This document shows, one piece after another, positions 12,572 through 25,000 of a stretch of DNA of 64,000 bases. Numbering within the stretch: the first letter of the stretch is position 1; every line of letters starts with the position of its first letter. Origin of the DNA: Clytia hemisphaerica (Eukaryota; Cnidaria; Hydrozoa; Leptothecata; Clytiidae); assembly GCA_902728285.1 (NCBI GenBank), contig CACVBU010001134.1, positions 675,007 through 739,006 on the forward strand, written 5' to 3'. Below the pieces are notes generated by a model. That model saw only the letters and a list, made by a program, of their open reading frames with translations. It did no database searches and was not told the origin of the DNA. The position numbers and the translations under genes are program-made.

Positions 12572-12962
12572 GTAGACTGGAGTCGTTTATAATGCATGTA
12601 ATACTAATAATAAACACAAATAATGATACGGGATTTAGTTTGTATAAACGACTGGAAGAATCCGGTGTTCCAGCCTTATAGATACCGGGCCTAGCTACGC
12701 AGAAACTTGCGTAGCGAGAAAACAATTTATTAAGCAACAACAAACTCTCAAAATAAAATCAACTCAAATGAAACATTTTTAACACACAAATCCACACACA
12801 TTTAATTTCAAGAATTTTTTTTGAGCGGGAAAAAATTTTAATTGCGATATTGACACTTTTTTTTTGTTTGGAGTTAGTGCACAAAGGTTTCTAGACGACT
12901 AAAATTTACTTTTTTGCTTTATTTCTAATATGTCTGAATTAGTCGTCTAGCTTGCTAGACTA
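12572..12962. repeat. Dispersed ~400-bp repeat, copy 1
   Basis: A reverse-complement copy lies at 23201-23614 in intron 6 of gene A. The copies share the whole length: GTAGACTGGAGTCGTTTATAA, the hairpin CTACGCAGAAACTTGCGTAG, TTGAGCGGGAAAAAATT and AAAGGTTTCTAGACGACTAA. Both ends begin GTAG(A/T)CT(A/G)G, a short inverted terminus. Confidence 0.8.
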
Positions 12963-13756
12963 TGTAAATCGCCACTTTTAAACTTATTGCAAACGATTAC
13001 CAATAATCAGCAAATATCTTTATCATTAGAAATTAGACAAAAATTTCGACATTATAACTGTAGTCCCACTTTATACGGTCGACCTTTGTATTTTTAAAAT
13101 ACAAATCATTTGGGTTGCCACAGTTTTGGAAATAGAATAACAAAAGTCTTTCATAAAAATAACTTGTTTTATCTTTAAATGTCAAGTTTTGTATTACGTA
13201 TTCAAGTTTGGCATTGGAATTCTATAATTTGAATTGTGACGTTAAAAGTAGCTTAAAATACCGATGCCAAAATCTTATGTCATTTAAAATCGTCCATCCA
13301 TATAATATTGGTCATGTGAGTTTTTTCTACCTCTGAAAGTTCTGGAATTGATTATAGTGAGAATTAGTCAAGTGTGCCACCGGTTTTTTAAGAAAGAACG
13401 AAAAAACGATAAAAGAACGTAAGGCTTTGATGGCTAAGATAGGAAAAGTTAAGAAAATCAAAAGGCATCGAAATTTCTGGATGTTCTCATAAAAAAAGAC
13501 GTTTTCGGTTCAGAACTGACTAGACACAAGCTAATCAACGCATCTTTTCTCAGCTTCACTTTTAAAAAGAAAGTTATAAGCCTAACGAGATTCCGAGATT
13601 TAATAAATTTCAACAATACCTAATTTTTCTTTAAAAAAAATTAAGTTTTATGTGTCACCTTTCAGATATTGTTGTTAATTGTATTAAAGTAATCTAATCT
13701 AGACTTTTCTCTACTGTTGATTTGAAAATTGTTATTGTAATCAAAATTCATAGTAG
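12963..13756. other. Intergenic, nothing recognised
   Basis: AT-rich, no exon-like frame on either strand. Confidence 0.55.
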
Positions 13757-13983
13757 TACACGTTGTTTTTTTTATAAGAACATCCAAAAAATTTAAGCCT
13801 AAAAATGTTCTTAACATTTTTTTATTTTCACCATTTTGTGAGTATTTTTGTCCATTTTCTTAAGAAATATGGCCATTTTAGAGTCTGCAAAGCCTTAAAA
13901 TTTTCTTAACTTGTTCTTAACAATTTTGGCCATCGAAGCCTCGTGTTCTTATATAGTTTGCTCTTATATAAAAAAAACTTGTA
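13757..13983. mobile_element. TACACG-ended MITE
   Basis: Starts TACACGTTG followed by TTTATAAGAACATCC, and ends GTTTGCTCTTATAT then CTTGTA. Internal order: GCCTAAAAATGTTCTTAA, a core with TTTTAGAGTCTGCAAAGCC, then ATCGAAGCCTCGTGTTCTTA. This is the most common repeat family in the window (14367, 14591, 18181, 56295, 60191, 60665 and remnants at 6720 and about 48393). Confidence 0.8.
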
Positions 13984-14366
13984 ACGGCTACTCTTACTGT
14001 ATTACTCTTTCCTTTGATGTTTGTATGTGTATTAGTATTAGTGCATTGATGATATTTGTCAAAATTTGAAATTTTAATCCATCGGTTTACTCTTGGATTC
14101 CAAACATTTTTGGTCTTTAATCCCATTGCTTGTTTATCCTAAAATTGCCACAGAAATTAAACCTTGAATTATGGAAACTTTAAGATGTGCAACTATGAAG
14201 AAAACAGATTGTTCTAAGCTTTTGACATGAAATCTCCTGTAAATTCCTAACTTTTATTTTTAGTTTCAAAATAAAAGCCCCCTAGTTCTGAACCACTCCT
14301 AAAAGTATAGTATGTATAGTGTTAAGAAACACATACACGTTTGTATGTGTATTAGTGCATTCATGC

Positions 14367-14596
14367 TGCACGTCTTTTTTATAAGAACAAACTATATAAG
14401 AACACGAGGCTTCGATAGCCAAAATGTTAAGATCAAGTTAAGAACATTTTAAGGCTTTGCGGACTCTAGAACACCGAATTTCATAGAAAAATTGACAAAA
14501 ATACTCTAAAAATGGCGAAAATAAGAACATGCTAAGAACATTTTTAGACTTAAAATTCAAAAATTTTGGATGTTAAGAAACACATACACGTACACG
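14367..14596. mobile_element. TACACG-family MITE, opposite orientation to 13757
   Basis: Begins TGCACGTC followed by TATAAGAACAAACTATATAA and runs through TTAAGAACATTTTAAGGC to TACACGTA. A short unit TTAAGAAACACATACACG near its right end also occurs at about 14321, just outside the left end. It directly abuts another member at 14591. Confidence 0.7.
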
Positions 14597-15056
14597 TAAA
14601 ATATTTTAAGCATTCGGATGTTCTTAAAATTTTGACTTTTAAGTCTAATGTTCTTAAAATGTTCTTATTCTCAAAATAAGATTATTAGTACTATAAGTAA
14701 ATTGATATTTTGACCTTCGAATCCTTATATGTTCTTATACTCTAAGGTCCCGAATAGTAGGGGGGGTCTGAATAAAAGGGGGGGTCCGAAATTTTTGCAA
14801 ATATAATAACGGCGGGGGGGTCTGAATAAACGGGGGGGGTCTGAAATATTTAGGTAAATAAAGGCTAAAATCAGGCTATTTAGAGCAAATTAAGGGTCCT
14901 TCACTTTGACAGCTGAAAATATTCTTAAAAACTAATAAACGGGGGGGTCCTAATAAGAACGGGGGGGTCCGAAATATTTTCGAAAATTAATAAGCGGGGG
15001 GGGACGTCTATTCGGGACCTTAGAGTACCATATAGTTTACTCTTATAAAAACGTGC
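14591..15056. mobile_element. TACACG-family MITE interrupted by a G-rich element
   Basis: The left part TACACGTAAAATATTTTAAG to TATATGTTCTTATA and the right part TATAGTTTACTCTTATAAAA then ACGTGCA are the two halves of a normal family member. Between them lies the complete 14740-15025 element. Joining the halves gives the expected uninterrupted order. Confidence 0.75.
14740..15025. mobile_element. 286-bp element with CTCTAAGGTCCC ends, TA target duplication
   Basis: CTCTAAGGTCCCGAATAG at the left is repeated in inverse, CTATTCGGGACCTTAGAG, at the right, an 18-bp perfect inverted repeat. TA flanks both sides (14738-14739 and 15026-15027). The interior consists of four to five near-repeats of GGGGGGGTCYGAA. 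The ends resemble the CTCTTAGGTGCC ends of the 2.7-kb element at 41124-43821, so the two look like one family. TA duplication suggests mobilisation by a Tc1/mariner-like enzyme (inference). Confidence 0.85.
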
Positions 15057-15500
15057 AGCTAACCTTAATGCAATATGCAACAGTTAAGTTATTTTAATCT
15101 ATCTACGTCAATCAACCAATCAAAAAAGAGCTTATATAAAATGTCCATCCTTTAGAATCGGATCTAGCAATTTGTCACGATGTGTTTTTAAATACAGAGA
15201 AGCTATATTAAATTGGTAGCAAAAGAAGTGTAGTTGTTATTTCTCGAGCTTGTCTCTTTTAATTAAAAAACGTTATCTCTAAGTGCTTGTTGAATGTTTT
15301 ATAGAGATGTTTTGGTTTTTTGTGGGAGGATCATGACACTTTGGTGGTTTTGCTGTATAGGGTTGTTGTATGAATATGGTGGACTACCTGTTTCTAAATC
15401 TATCAAAAACTGAGCACTTATTTGGTTATAACGATCTTGTTTTATTTATTTTTTATTAATGCTGATACTGAACTCCGAGAAATTCCTAGCTCAAATAAAA
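15057..15500. other. Intergenic, nothing recognised
   Basis: AT-rich, no supported feature. Confidence 0.55.
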
Positions 15501-15600
15501 GAGCCCCCCCCCCAGCGGACCCAAAATTCATGCAATCACGCCAATTTTTTTCGATTTCACGCCATCATGCCATCACAACAACCGCTGTGGGGGGGGGCTC
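15501..15600. mobile_element. 100-bp MITE with GAGCCCCCC ends
   Basis: GAGCCCCCCCCCCAGCGG at the left and CCGCTGTGGGGGGGGGCTC at the right are inverted copies. The interior has CAATCACGCC and CATCACAAC as in the 7110-7341 family, of which this looks like a shortened form. Confidence 0.75.
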
Positions 15601-15973
15601 ATAAATAAATAAATCTTGGCAGACCAAATAAGACTGAAATTCTTGTTTGGGAAGTCTCCTTGCACGTAGATAATGTGAATACTTCTCTACACAGAAATGC
15701 AATACTATGCTATTTTTATCAATTGAGCATAATCCCTAATCCGTTAAGAATTTCACTAAGATACGAGTGTTTGAACCAGAACTGATTTGATCTAGTGGTG
15801 ATTACATTACAATTTTGCAAATGGTCACTTTTGTTTCTTTAACTTGAATGCTTATTCAGATTTTTCATCAGTGATTTATTCTAATTTGTCAGCTCATCTT
15901 TTTCGAATCATCGTGTACTTAACTGATTTTATCATATGATAAGAGTCTGAAGCGAGGAAAAAAATCTCAATGG

Positions 15974-16208
15974 ATTAAAGGTTTTATTTTTACATAGGTG
16001 TTCCCGTTTCATATCAGACACATATTTCATATCAGGACAGTGTCTTGCTATTGTTATATTATGCTCATATAAGCAAAAAAAATGTTTTTCTTTTCCTTAT
16101 TCTGACCAATCTTGCTCCACATCCATGTCCAATGTGAAAAAGTATGTGAATTCAAATTGATGAGTAAGCAAACGATATCACTCTTATTTAAAAACAAAAT
16201 CTTTAACA
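15974..16208. mobile_element. 235-bp repeat; intact (empty) copy of the site occupied at 41124-43821
   Basis: The ends ATTAAAGGTTTTATTTTTA and TTAAAAACAAAATCTTTAAC form an imperfect inverted repeat of about 17 bases. Its right part reads AAATTGATGAGTAAGCAAAC then GATATCACTCTTA, the same sequence that flanks the 2.7-kb element at 41124-43821 but without that insertion. A truncated copy lies at 2354-2520. Confidence 0.8.
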
Positions 16209-18180
16209 TTTTTTTGTTTTCTCTTAGTAGAATAGTTTGATCACGAGTCTGGAGTCGCGGTCATAGAGAAAATTCTTTATCACTTTCATCAAATTTTTTG
16301 AATTAACGACTTATGTTAGTTAAGGGTGAAACCCCTCTCCTTCCCACTGAAAAAAAATTAACACAAAAATCGCCACAAATGTAAAATTACCTTGAATTTT
16401 TATTCTATTTTTTTTCGAAACAAAGTTCCCAATCCCCCTTTCCGCTAGTAAATTCGAACCCAAATGGGTTTCTAAGCCATTTTTTTCATCTGATCTCCAT
16501 TGGTATTATAGCTAATCCCACTGGTTAAAGAATTCTCACTGGCTCACTGAAACAGGGATGTTTTGTCTGTAGATTTCAAACTTATAAATCAAAAAATACA
16601 AGTTACAAACACCCTGTCACCCTGTTGACAAACTCGTTGTATTCAGAGGACCCGCTATTGAGTGACGAAAAAAGTTTTTGTGAAAGTTAAGAATTAAAAT
16701 CAATGCTTCACAGTAGACTGAACCGATTGTTGAGGTAGGAAAACCATTTTACGTTTAATCCTTGGGAAAATGGGAAAAATCAAAATATGATAGCTGCATT
16801 ATGTGCAACATACATTTAATCCTTTGTATATATCTTAATGTCTACAAATGTGTGCAAGAAAAAACAAAATTTAAATTATAGTACTTCAAGTTTCATCTTT
16901 ATCGAATCGTCAGCTATCAAATGAAAAATGACAAATGCTATGATTTTATGTTGAAAAATTTGGATTGATGGTAAACAAATGTATAATTGGAATGAATCCC
17001 TAGGATCATAAATACAAATGACAATTCTCTATAAACGTTCTATATGCGTGAAGATGATATACATAGATCATAATATCTTAATGTCTAAGTGTTTGCCTGT
17101 TACATAGACAACTGAGTTTTAGTTGAGTGAAGAGAGGACTTCGGTCTCTTTATAGAAATGATACTTGGCTTTCTTGAACTCTATTCACTGTCGACAGTTT
17201 TTGGAAATAATTATTGCTAGACTACCACTAGTCTGTACACAGACCCAGTATCTACGGCTAATTTCAAAATTCATCGCCGTAGTACTACGAAACGATTAAC
17301 GTAAGATACACTCTGTACAGAGTAGACTACCACTGGGTGACTCGAGAAAAACTTTGAGTTCTATAGTTATGAGTTTTGAATTTCAGGTTTTTTTTACTAT
17401 TAATATTTTGATATAAAAATAACGCATTAAATGCATTTTAACATAGAGAGAATAGCTTAAATACCAACCAAACTCTACTGTACTGTTTAACGAGATGTAG
17501 TACATCTCGTTAAACAAAACATTAGGACTAAAACTTGTCATCGACGCTCTAATGGTATTTTAACTATCTTTTCCTCTCCCTTTGATTTCCTGATTTATTT
17601 GCGTGCAAGTGTGAAATATATCAGTATTAACAAGCAGTGAAAACATAAACATGTAATCGATCTGTGACCTTTGTCATCCGGTGTCTGATTGACTTATTTT
17701 GGTGATGATGCTCTGGAGTAGATTTGTTGGAAATCAGCATTTTCCTTCAAAAATACATGGAAGTAGTATATAAATACTTTTTTCGTGTATTTTTGAAGGG
17801 AAATGTAGATTTCTACTTTGCATTTTGTGCCGGTTCAGAGAAAATTCCTTAATTCTTTCTTGTGTGTATATATTTTCCCCTCAAAATATAAAAGCACTTT
17901 TTTTGAACTTTTAACACGTCAGAGGATGGTTTTATACCATTTTCCCCTCAAAAACACACATTTTGTATAAACGTTTGGCAAAAATTTCTCCCGTAGTTAA
18001 GACAAGAGGCCTTAGAATTTCTTAAAGTGTTCATGTAGTTACATATAATCTTTTGCTTGTTACGTTACGGCAAGACATCCGGTATGATATGCTCGAGTAT
18101 TTTAAATTCAAGCCATCCCACCATTAAGTATCGACTTGATGTGTTAACTGTTATTGATCAATAACAAGCCATATTTTGAT
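16209..18180. other. Intergenic with two hairpins, no gene seen
   Basis: 17485-17515 is a perfect 15-bp-arm palindrome (GTTTAACGAGATGTA and its complement around one base). 17743-17810 pairs CCTTCAAAAATACA with TGTATTTTTGAAGG. TAGACTACCACT occurs at about 17219 and again at about 17322 around GTCTGTACACAG and CTCTGTACAGAG, probably another small element. No exon recognised. Confidence 0.55.
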
Positions 18181-18408
18181 TACACGTAGTTTTTTATAAG
18201 AACATCCAAATTTTTTTTGAAGCCTTTGAGTGTTCTTAACTTTTGGAATTTTAAACCTAAAAATATTTTTAAAATCTTCTTAATTTCGCCATATTGCGAG
18301 TATTCTTTTGCAATTTTCTAAGAAATTGGTTGTAAAGCCTTAAAATGTTCTTAAATTGTTCTTAATATTTTCGCAATTATCTTGTTTGTTCTTATAAAGA
18401 AACGTGTA
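18181..18408. mobile_element. TACACG-ended MITE
   Basis: Starts TACACGTAG followed by TTTTTATAAGAACATCC and ends TTGTTCTTATAAAGAAACG then TGTA. It has the family's internal order and lies 0.6 kb upstream of the gene A promoter. Confidence 0.75.
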
Positions 18409-18974
18409 TATGACGTCATTTGTTTTGTGTTCACGTGTTTTTCGACGTGACGTTTATTATATGAAGTGCTTGTCTTAATTTTTACACTGGTCGGAAATCG
18501 AACATGTTTTAAAGGTGATTTGGGCGATTTTTCTGTGAGATTTCCCTGATTTTTTTCTCGGAAAGAAACACTATTGAAACAAATTATTTTGTTCTCGGTA
18601 TTCACTGTATCAACAATTTAAGTAGGTATTCTAGCTCTACGCTTAACTTTTCCATTAGTTTATACTCGGCAACTGGTTTTCAGGCTTAGCCAGTTAGCCC
18701 TAAATCATATTTAGTTAATTAAGATCTTGTTCAAAACTTACTCTGAGTACAGTAAAGTAAAGGTTCGTGAAGGCTAGACTGTTGTTTTTTGTCTTTTGAA
18801 AAAATTGTTCTTATCTCTATCCTTATTTGAACAGCAAAATTGAGGTGTTTTAGGCTTTGAGTCCTATTTTTACTACTACTTAGATTTTTGATTTACTCAA
18901 AAGTTTCAGTTCTTAAATTGTTTTTGTTTTTTGCTATTTTTAATAAAATTGTTCTGATAACAAAAATGTATGAC
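18409..18974. other. Upstream region of gene A
   Basis: No repeat of the families above and no exon recognised. It is presumably the proximal regulatory region of gene A, but no specific binding site can be named. Confidence 0.45.
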
Positions 18975-18982
18975 TATAAAAG
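18975..18982 (+). promoter_or_regulatory. TATA box of gene A
   Basis: TATAAAAG lies 101 bases before the gene A start codon, leaving room for a transcription start at about 19005 and a 5' UTR of roughly 70 bases. The match to the animal TATA consensus is good and the position fits; transcription itself is not shown. Confidence 0.55.
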
Positions 18983-19075
18983 CAGTCCTCTCGTTATGAA
19001 GGCTGCTCAGTTTTGGACCGCCCTTTTAAAGCTCTTTCCTCAATTTAATAATTATTGCAAAATTTATCACCGTAG

Positions 19076-22000
19076 ATGAAGAAATTGATATATATTACAA
19101 CAATGTTACTATGTCTCTATATACACGCCACCCATTCTCAAAAACCGTACGTCGAGCGTAAGGCTTCCAGATCGAATTATTTAACACAACCTACATTAGC
19201 TACTAATCTATTCAAAAACGAAGGGACGCTTTGTTTTTTTACTAACTGCATGAGAAGGAAGGCAAGATGCTCGGGTTTTTCTTGTTGCTGGTGTAAATGT
19301 AAAACGGGCCTTACGTTTTATTCACAGAAGAAAGGATGTTTAAGTGGATCAGGGATTGGTTCGCAAAATGACGGTGAGTTTTCTTATCCTTTAATATTTT
19401 CAATACCCCCAGCTGACACACAACGTTGTTTCGACATCCATCTAACGTCCATAACGTCCATATAACGTTAAATGAACGTTCAAACAACGTTGTGTGCCAG
19501 CTGGGACCGCTACTTCTCAGAGGACCAAATTTCTATCGAAACTGATATTCATTTATTAAGCCTAATTATCAAATCATATTTTCTACAAAACTTTAGTTTA
19601 TAGAATCTGACAATCTTTGAAGTGCTTACTGTATTTGTTTGTCGGGAAGTTTTGGACAGCCTTATAGAGCTGGAAAATTTACTTTTAAGAGCTCAGATTT
19701 TACACACGTGTTCCTAAAGTGACCGTAAAGTGAATCTTGACTATTCTCAATATATTCCTAATTTTCGTTAATTCTTTTCAGAACAATGCATGTTTTACTC
19801 CTCATCCATGAAGAACCGCGAAGATGTTCCATTGTTCACCACATCACAACAGAATCATCAAGTTGGATTGAATTTAATGGATGATTTCCCCATTAACGAA
19901 AACATGACTTGTACTGCAGGTAAAAACTCTATATAACTCGATTTCAGAATAAATTGAATTTAAACCCCTGTTTCCATGGACTCCTTAGAAGAACCTCAGA
20001 TCAGATGCTTTTAAATCAGTGACTTTTAAACTCCTTTTTCAGAAAGGATTATTCATCCCAAACCCCTGAATAAAAACATAGCTTATTCTGTATGTAAAGA
20101 ATCTTCACATTTCCGTTCTCGAAAAAAGTTTATTTACATCACTTTACCCCCTTACTACCTTTTTCCAGAGAAGATATGAGAACTCTTATCAGAAAGAACC
20201 TTCCGACCCTTTATCTTAATAGGCTGACTTTACACTTTGTTTTAAATAAGTGGTCAAAGCAACCCTGTCTCATAAGTGCTTAACATCAACGTACGCATTA
20301 ACTTCAGATTCCTTACTAAAAAAAACTCAGCAATTTCGACTCTTTACACCTCTGTCTCTGAATATACTGCTAACACCTCTGTATTAGATTAAACTCTTTA
20401 CACCCCTGTCTCAGACAACTTTTTTAACACAGGTTTCAAATTTTGGATATTCAAGATTAAGTAAGAAATAACGTTCTGACTATCAGAGTGGTATTCATTC
20501 CTGTTGAGTCCAAACGTTTATATAAAATCTTTGTTTATTTTCATCCTTTCTTTCTATAGGTTACGTTCATTACATGGCATACCAAACGGGAGAGAAAAAG
20601 TTACTTCATCATAATTGGTGCCAGGAAGTCATCAAAATACACATCAACTCTAACAACAAAATCGCGTTTAGGGTACCAATAATACTTATAATTTTAAACC
20701 ATAGAAATCTAAGAATCGCTCATTTGGGTTCGAGAAAGATCTGGGTCCTTTCGTGATTTTTAGGGATCTTATACTTTCTCAAAATCTTATGAAAGCTATT
20801 ATTACCGAGTTTATGTATGTGTGTTTTTCTGCGACGGAGACGGTAAGGTTCTAATTTTTATAGATCCTAACCAGCTGAGGACGACGGTAAATCAGCACTT
20901 TTACCTCCTCGATTTTGCGGGGCAGAACTGCGGGTTATTCCAAATCGCTTCAGTCACTTTACCGTTCTCAAAAGCGCAAATACATTAACTCGCTATTATC
21001 CTGGGTTGGAAGGCACTCGATTTGAAAACTACAGCGTTCTTGTGTAGGGAAAGAAATGAAGGTCCCTTAAAGTACCTTGAATTTGTTATTATTGTTTTCG
21101 ATTTTTCTTTCGAGGCCCTCGAAATTTTGTCAATATGCAGGTCTATTATTTATTGTCGAACATGACTAAATTGATTACTGTATGACCCTTTTATCATGGA
21201 AAATATAGAGTAGTTTAATCTAGTGTTGTTATAAATTGGGCTTTTTCAGAAAAAGATTTTACCCCACTGTTGAGGATAGTGATTTTTTGAAGTATCGAAT
21301 CCCCTGGACATCCTACTTTATTAGTAAAGACTAGTAAAGAGGATATCCTCTCTTGAAAATATGCTCAACCCTCTGGATATCCTCTCTTATAAATACTTAC
21401 CCCTGGACACTTTACCCCCTGGATATCCGCCCCCTTGTAGATATAACCCCCTAGATATCCGATATTCTCAAAAGGGGGGGGGGCACGGACTATTTCTGGA
21501 AAAGCCCAATATTTATCGAAATGAAACTTCATTTTCCCCACAGTTCGGACACAATGCAACAGACTATTGGTCATCGATGGAAGGTCAATTATTGTCAGTT
21601 GAAGTTCATTGCTCAGCTAAAGATGAATCTGATTTCTACTCTTCATGTTTCACATTTCAAGTCGCTGGCAAATCATCAAATGGTATGATGATTTATAATA
21701 AAAAAATTGAAGAATTTTAAGATATTTTCTTTTAACCTAAAAGAAAAGAGCATATTTTGGCATGTGTCAAATTTCATTTGTTCACAGCGTTTAACTCTCT
21801 TGGCCCTAAAGCCTCAAAACCTGCTGAGCTGTTAAAATCTTTTGTGGATAAGAGCAACACCTATAAAGTCGTGATGAATTTGATGGGGTGGAAAATATAC
21901 CAAATCCTATAGAGGGTGAATGGGCTAAAGTCGGACTACACATTGATTTCAAAGCCCCGAACGGGCTAGATCTGAAACTCCAGGATGGGAAATGAAGCCA

Positions 22001-25000
22001 CTTATTGCCAGTCCAGAACACGTGACCCGTGTGTTTTTCAAACTAGATTTCTAAATGTGGAGCAAACTTAAGGCTTCGCTTTTCTTGCTTGAGAGAGGTT
22101 GAAGATTCATCTCTAGTCCCTTCGGGGCTACAAACTCAATGGGACTATATAAGGCAAAGGAACATTTGGAGCCGCTAAAAAATCAACACCCATCTGATAA
22201 GAATTTCACGCCCATTTTAAAATCTACTACCTTTTCATAGTTCTTCTACCATCCATACCATTTCCACCGGAGAATCACACATGTCCTGCTGTTGATGATG
22301 ATATTGATGACGATGGTGGATTGATGCCGACAGATGGCCCTTCTTCAACTATGGTGGCTGTGGTAAATTGTTTTCTATCAACTTGAAACCTTTTTATGAT
22401 CAGTCAGCTTAAAGTCACCAATGATAGCACCATAGTTTTATAAAAACCCGAAGGGCTAGATAGAGTGCTTTTGCTGAAAAGTGTGCCGAGGTTAGGTAGG
22501 AAATCCTACCTAAGTCACGTGTCATTACAATAGAATTCAGCGCTTGACCAATCAGAAGCTTCGCAGGTTTTCGAAAACAATAGCAACAATATTTTTTCCG
22601 ATATTCATTTTTTCTATGCGATGGCTTAAAGCCCTACGTCTAGCCCTTCGGGCTTACAAATCTATGGATAGCACTACTTAAATAGCGGTATGATATCGAG
22701 CTATTTTGTCTCATTGCATCATCACAATGATCGATTTGCATGAGATTCGAACCTACCAATTCTTTATCACGAGTCAAGCGTGCTACCACTTGACCATCGT
22801 GCCCATTTACCATAGTAATTAGTTCTAACCAGAGCTTGGTCGGGCCAGTTCATCTTGATGCTTCAAACAACTCGATTTTTTTTTTCGTAAATTGAGACAT
22901 TTTCTTTTGTTTTTCAGGAAGGTAGCGTGAAGGGTGAAACAAACATTGGTATGATTGTTGGCATTGCTGTCGTTGTCGTCTTGGTCGTCTGTGTTTCTAT
23001 CTTCGTGGTCTTCTTTCTCAGACATCGAAAATTGTAAGTCTTACTATGGCTAAGTTGAACGGATTCAACAAAAAATGGATTCCTGGTTCCAATCTCACCA
23101 ATTTTATTGTTGTATTTAGTTCAAAGATATCATAGTCGGCTGGCCATGGACTCTGTCAAAACAATTTTTCGTGAAGTCCTAAATTAATCAGCTATTCTCG
23201 TAGTCTAGCAAGCTAGACGACTAATTCATACATACATAGTAGAAATAAAGCAAAAAGTAATAAAGGGAACAATTTTAGTCGTCTAGAAACCTTTGTGCAC
23301 AAACTCCAAACAAAAGAAAAGTGTCAATATTTGCAATTATAATTTTTTCCCGCTCAAAATAATTCTTGAGAAAAACATGTGTGTGGATTTGTGTATTGAA
23401 AGTTTTTCATTTGAGTTGATTTCGTTTTGAGAGTTTGTTATTGCTTGATAAATTGTTTTCTCGCTACGCAAGTTTCTGCGTAGGCAGCCGGGGTATCTAT
23501 AAGGCTGGAACACCGGATTCTTCCAGTCGTTTATACAAACTAAATCCCGTACTACTATTATTATTAGTATTGGTATTATTAGTATTACACGCATTATAAA
23601 CGACTCCAGTCTACTATTCTCGCTACTTTCAACCAATGTCCACAGGTATCGTGATATCATGTATAAGCTATTTTCATACCCCTAATCTCCATAATTCCTT
23701 TTTTTCACAGAAAACAAAACAGCGAAGTTCAGAATGCCAATTTAATATACGATCGACCTGAAGTGAGAACAAATACATATGAAGATGCGAAATTGTACAA
23801 AAAGAAGAAAAGAAACTCTTCTACAAATTCTTTGAAGAAACCAGGTTCGTTTTACCATTGTTTTGTTTTCACCTAAAACTCCACAAACCATTTTATCTCA
23901 CCTTATAAATCACTAAAATGACCTCGTCGGCTTATGGCAGGTGTGAATTAAACTGCCACTTTTCAAACCTTTAAAAGCTCTTAAAAGGCTAACTTGAAAA
24001 TGATATTTATGATTGATTCTTCAGAAGGCCAGGCACCTTTCTTACTTCGAGATATCATCTACATCGAGGAGAGGACTAAAATTATTTGCCAAGCTGGCAC
24101 AAAACAACAAACTTCCTTTTAACATCTGAAAATCTAAACCCACACTGATTTCATTACATAGGCGGCTGCAATACAATTCACATTTAAATTTTGTTTCAAG
24201 CAATTGCAATTTGAATTTACTGGTCACCAAAACGTGTCTTTTTTTGTTTGTGTAATTACACACTATATTAATTTTCAGACACCTAAAATGCAGCAATTTC
24301 ATTGCAGCCGCATATTGACAATAGCTCGGTGTACCCTCAGTTTAAAGGGGAACTCGACAAATTTTGGATTTTTTTGTTTCTATCCTGAAATGGTGAAAAT
24401 TTCAAAATTTCAAGGTTGCAACTCTCCTTTCACTCTAAAAATTTACTAGATAAGCTTTTAAAAAGAGGCTCCCCTTTACTAAAATGAAATTATTTACTAG
24501 GTCACAGTGTGGATGTAAGCCACACTGAAACGACCGCCTTCCATCACGCATCACGCTCGCGAAAGAGCGCGCGCACATTATTAACGCCCACATGTCATCT
24601 CCAGTACATTTTAGATTATTCATTGAAAACAGATTACAATATAGTCATTTTTCATGTCTCGGTTATTCAATTCCGAATAAAAGACATTCAGGGAAAAAAA
24701 GAGAAACACCTGGGTAATCTAGTAAAAAAACCGAAAGTAAATGGTAGACAAAGTAATGAGCCAAGGCAAAACGAGATAAGCGTACCACATTTTTATACTT
24801 AATATTACCAAAAATCAGGGAAAGAATGAAAATGACAATGTTGAGTTCCCCTTTAACATAACTATCTTTTTTCCAGGTCAAGACTTGAGTGTTCTATATG
24901 TCGACGTTCCTGATGCTGATGAATACTCCGCCATCGATGATGACGACCACCAATATGAAACGCCCGTCAAAGTTATCGACACCCTCACTAGAGAAGGTAC

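Noticed and set aside
11878..12743. Frames of 73-125 codons near 12 kb on both strands as genes
   Set aside because: They overlap two repeat families, follow the AGTCCC..GTAGGGT phrases and have no recognisable domain.
17485..17515. Rho-independent terminator
   Set aside because: A bacterial feature; the palindrome has no T-run and stands alone in eukaryotic intergenic DNA.
21361..21720. 119-codon plus-strand frame taken as a whole exon
   Set aside because: Only 21544-21682 is flanked by matching splice sites and keeps the phase of gene A; the upstream part is a GGATATCC repeat and a G-run.
22741..22803. Functional tRNA gene on the minus strand
   Set aside because: Box A and box B are present but acceptor and T stems do not pair and there is no nearby T-run terminator; a SINE head fits better.
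24509..24802. 97-codon frame in gene A intron 7
   Set aside because: Lies wholly inside the MITE at 24341-24856 and shows no domain.
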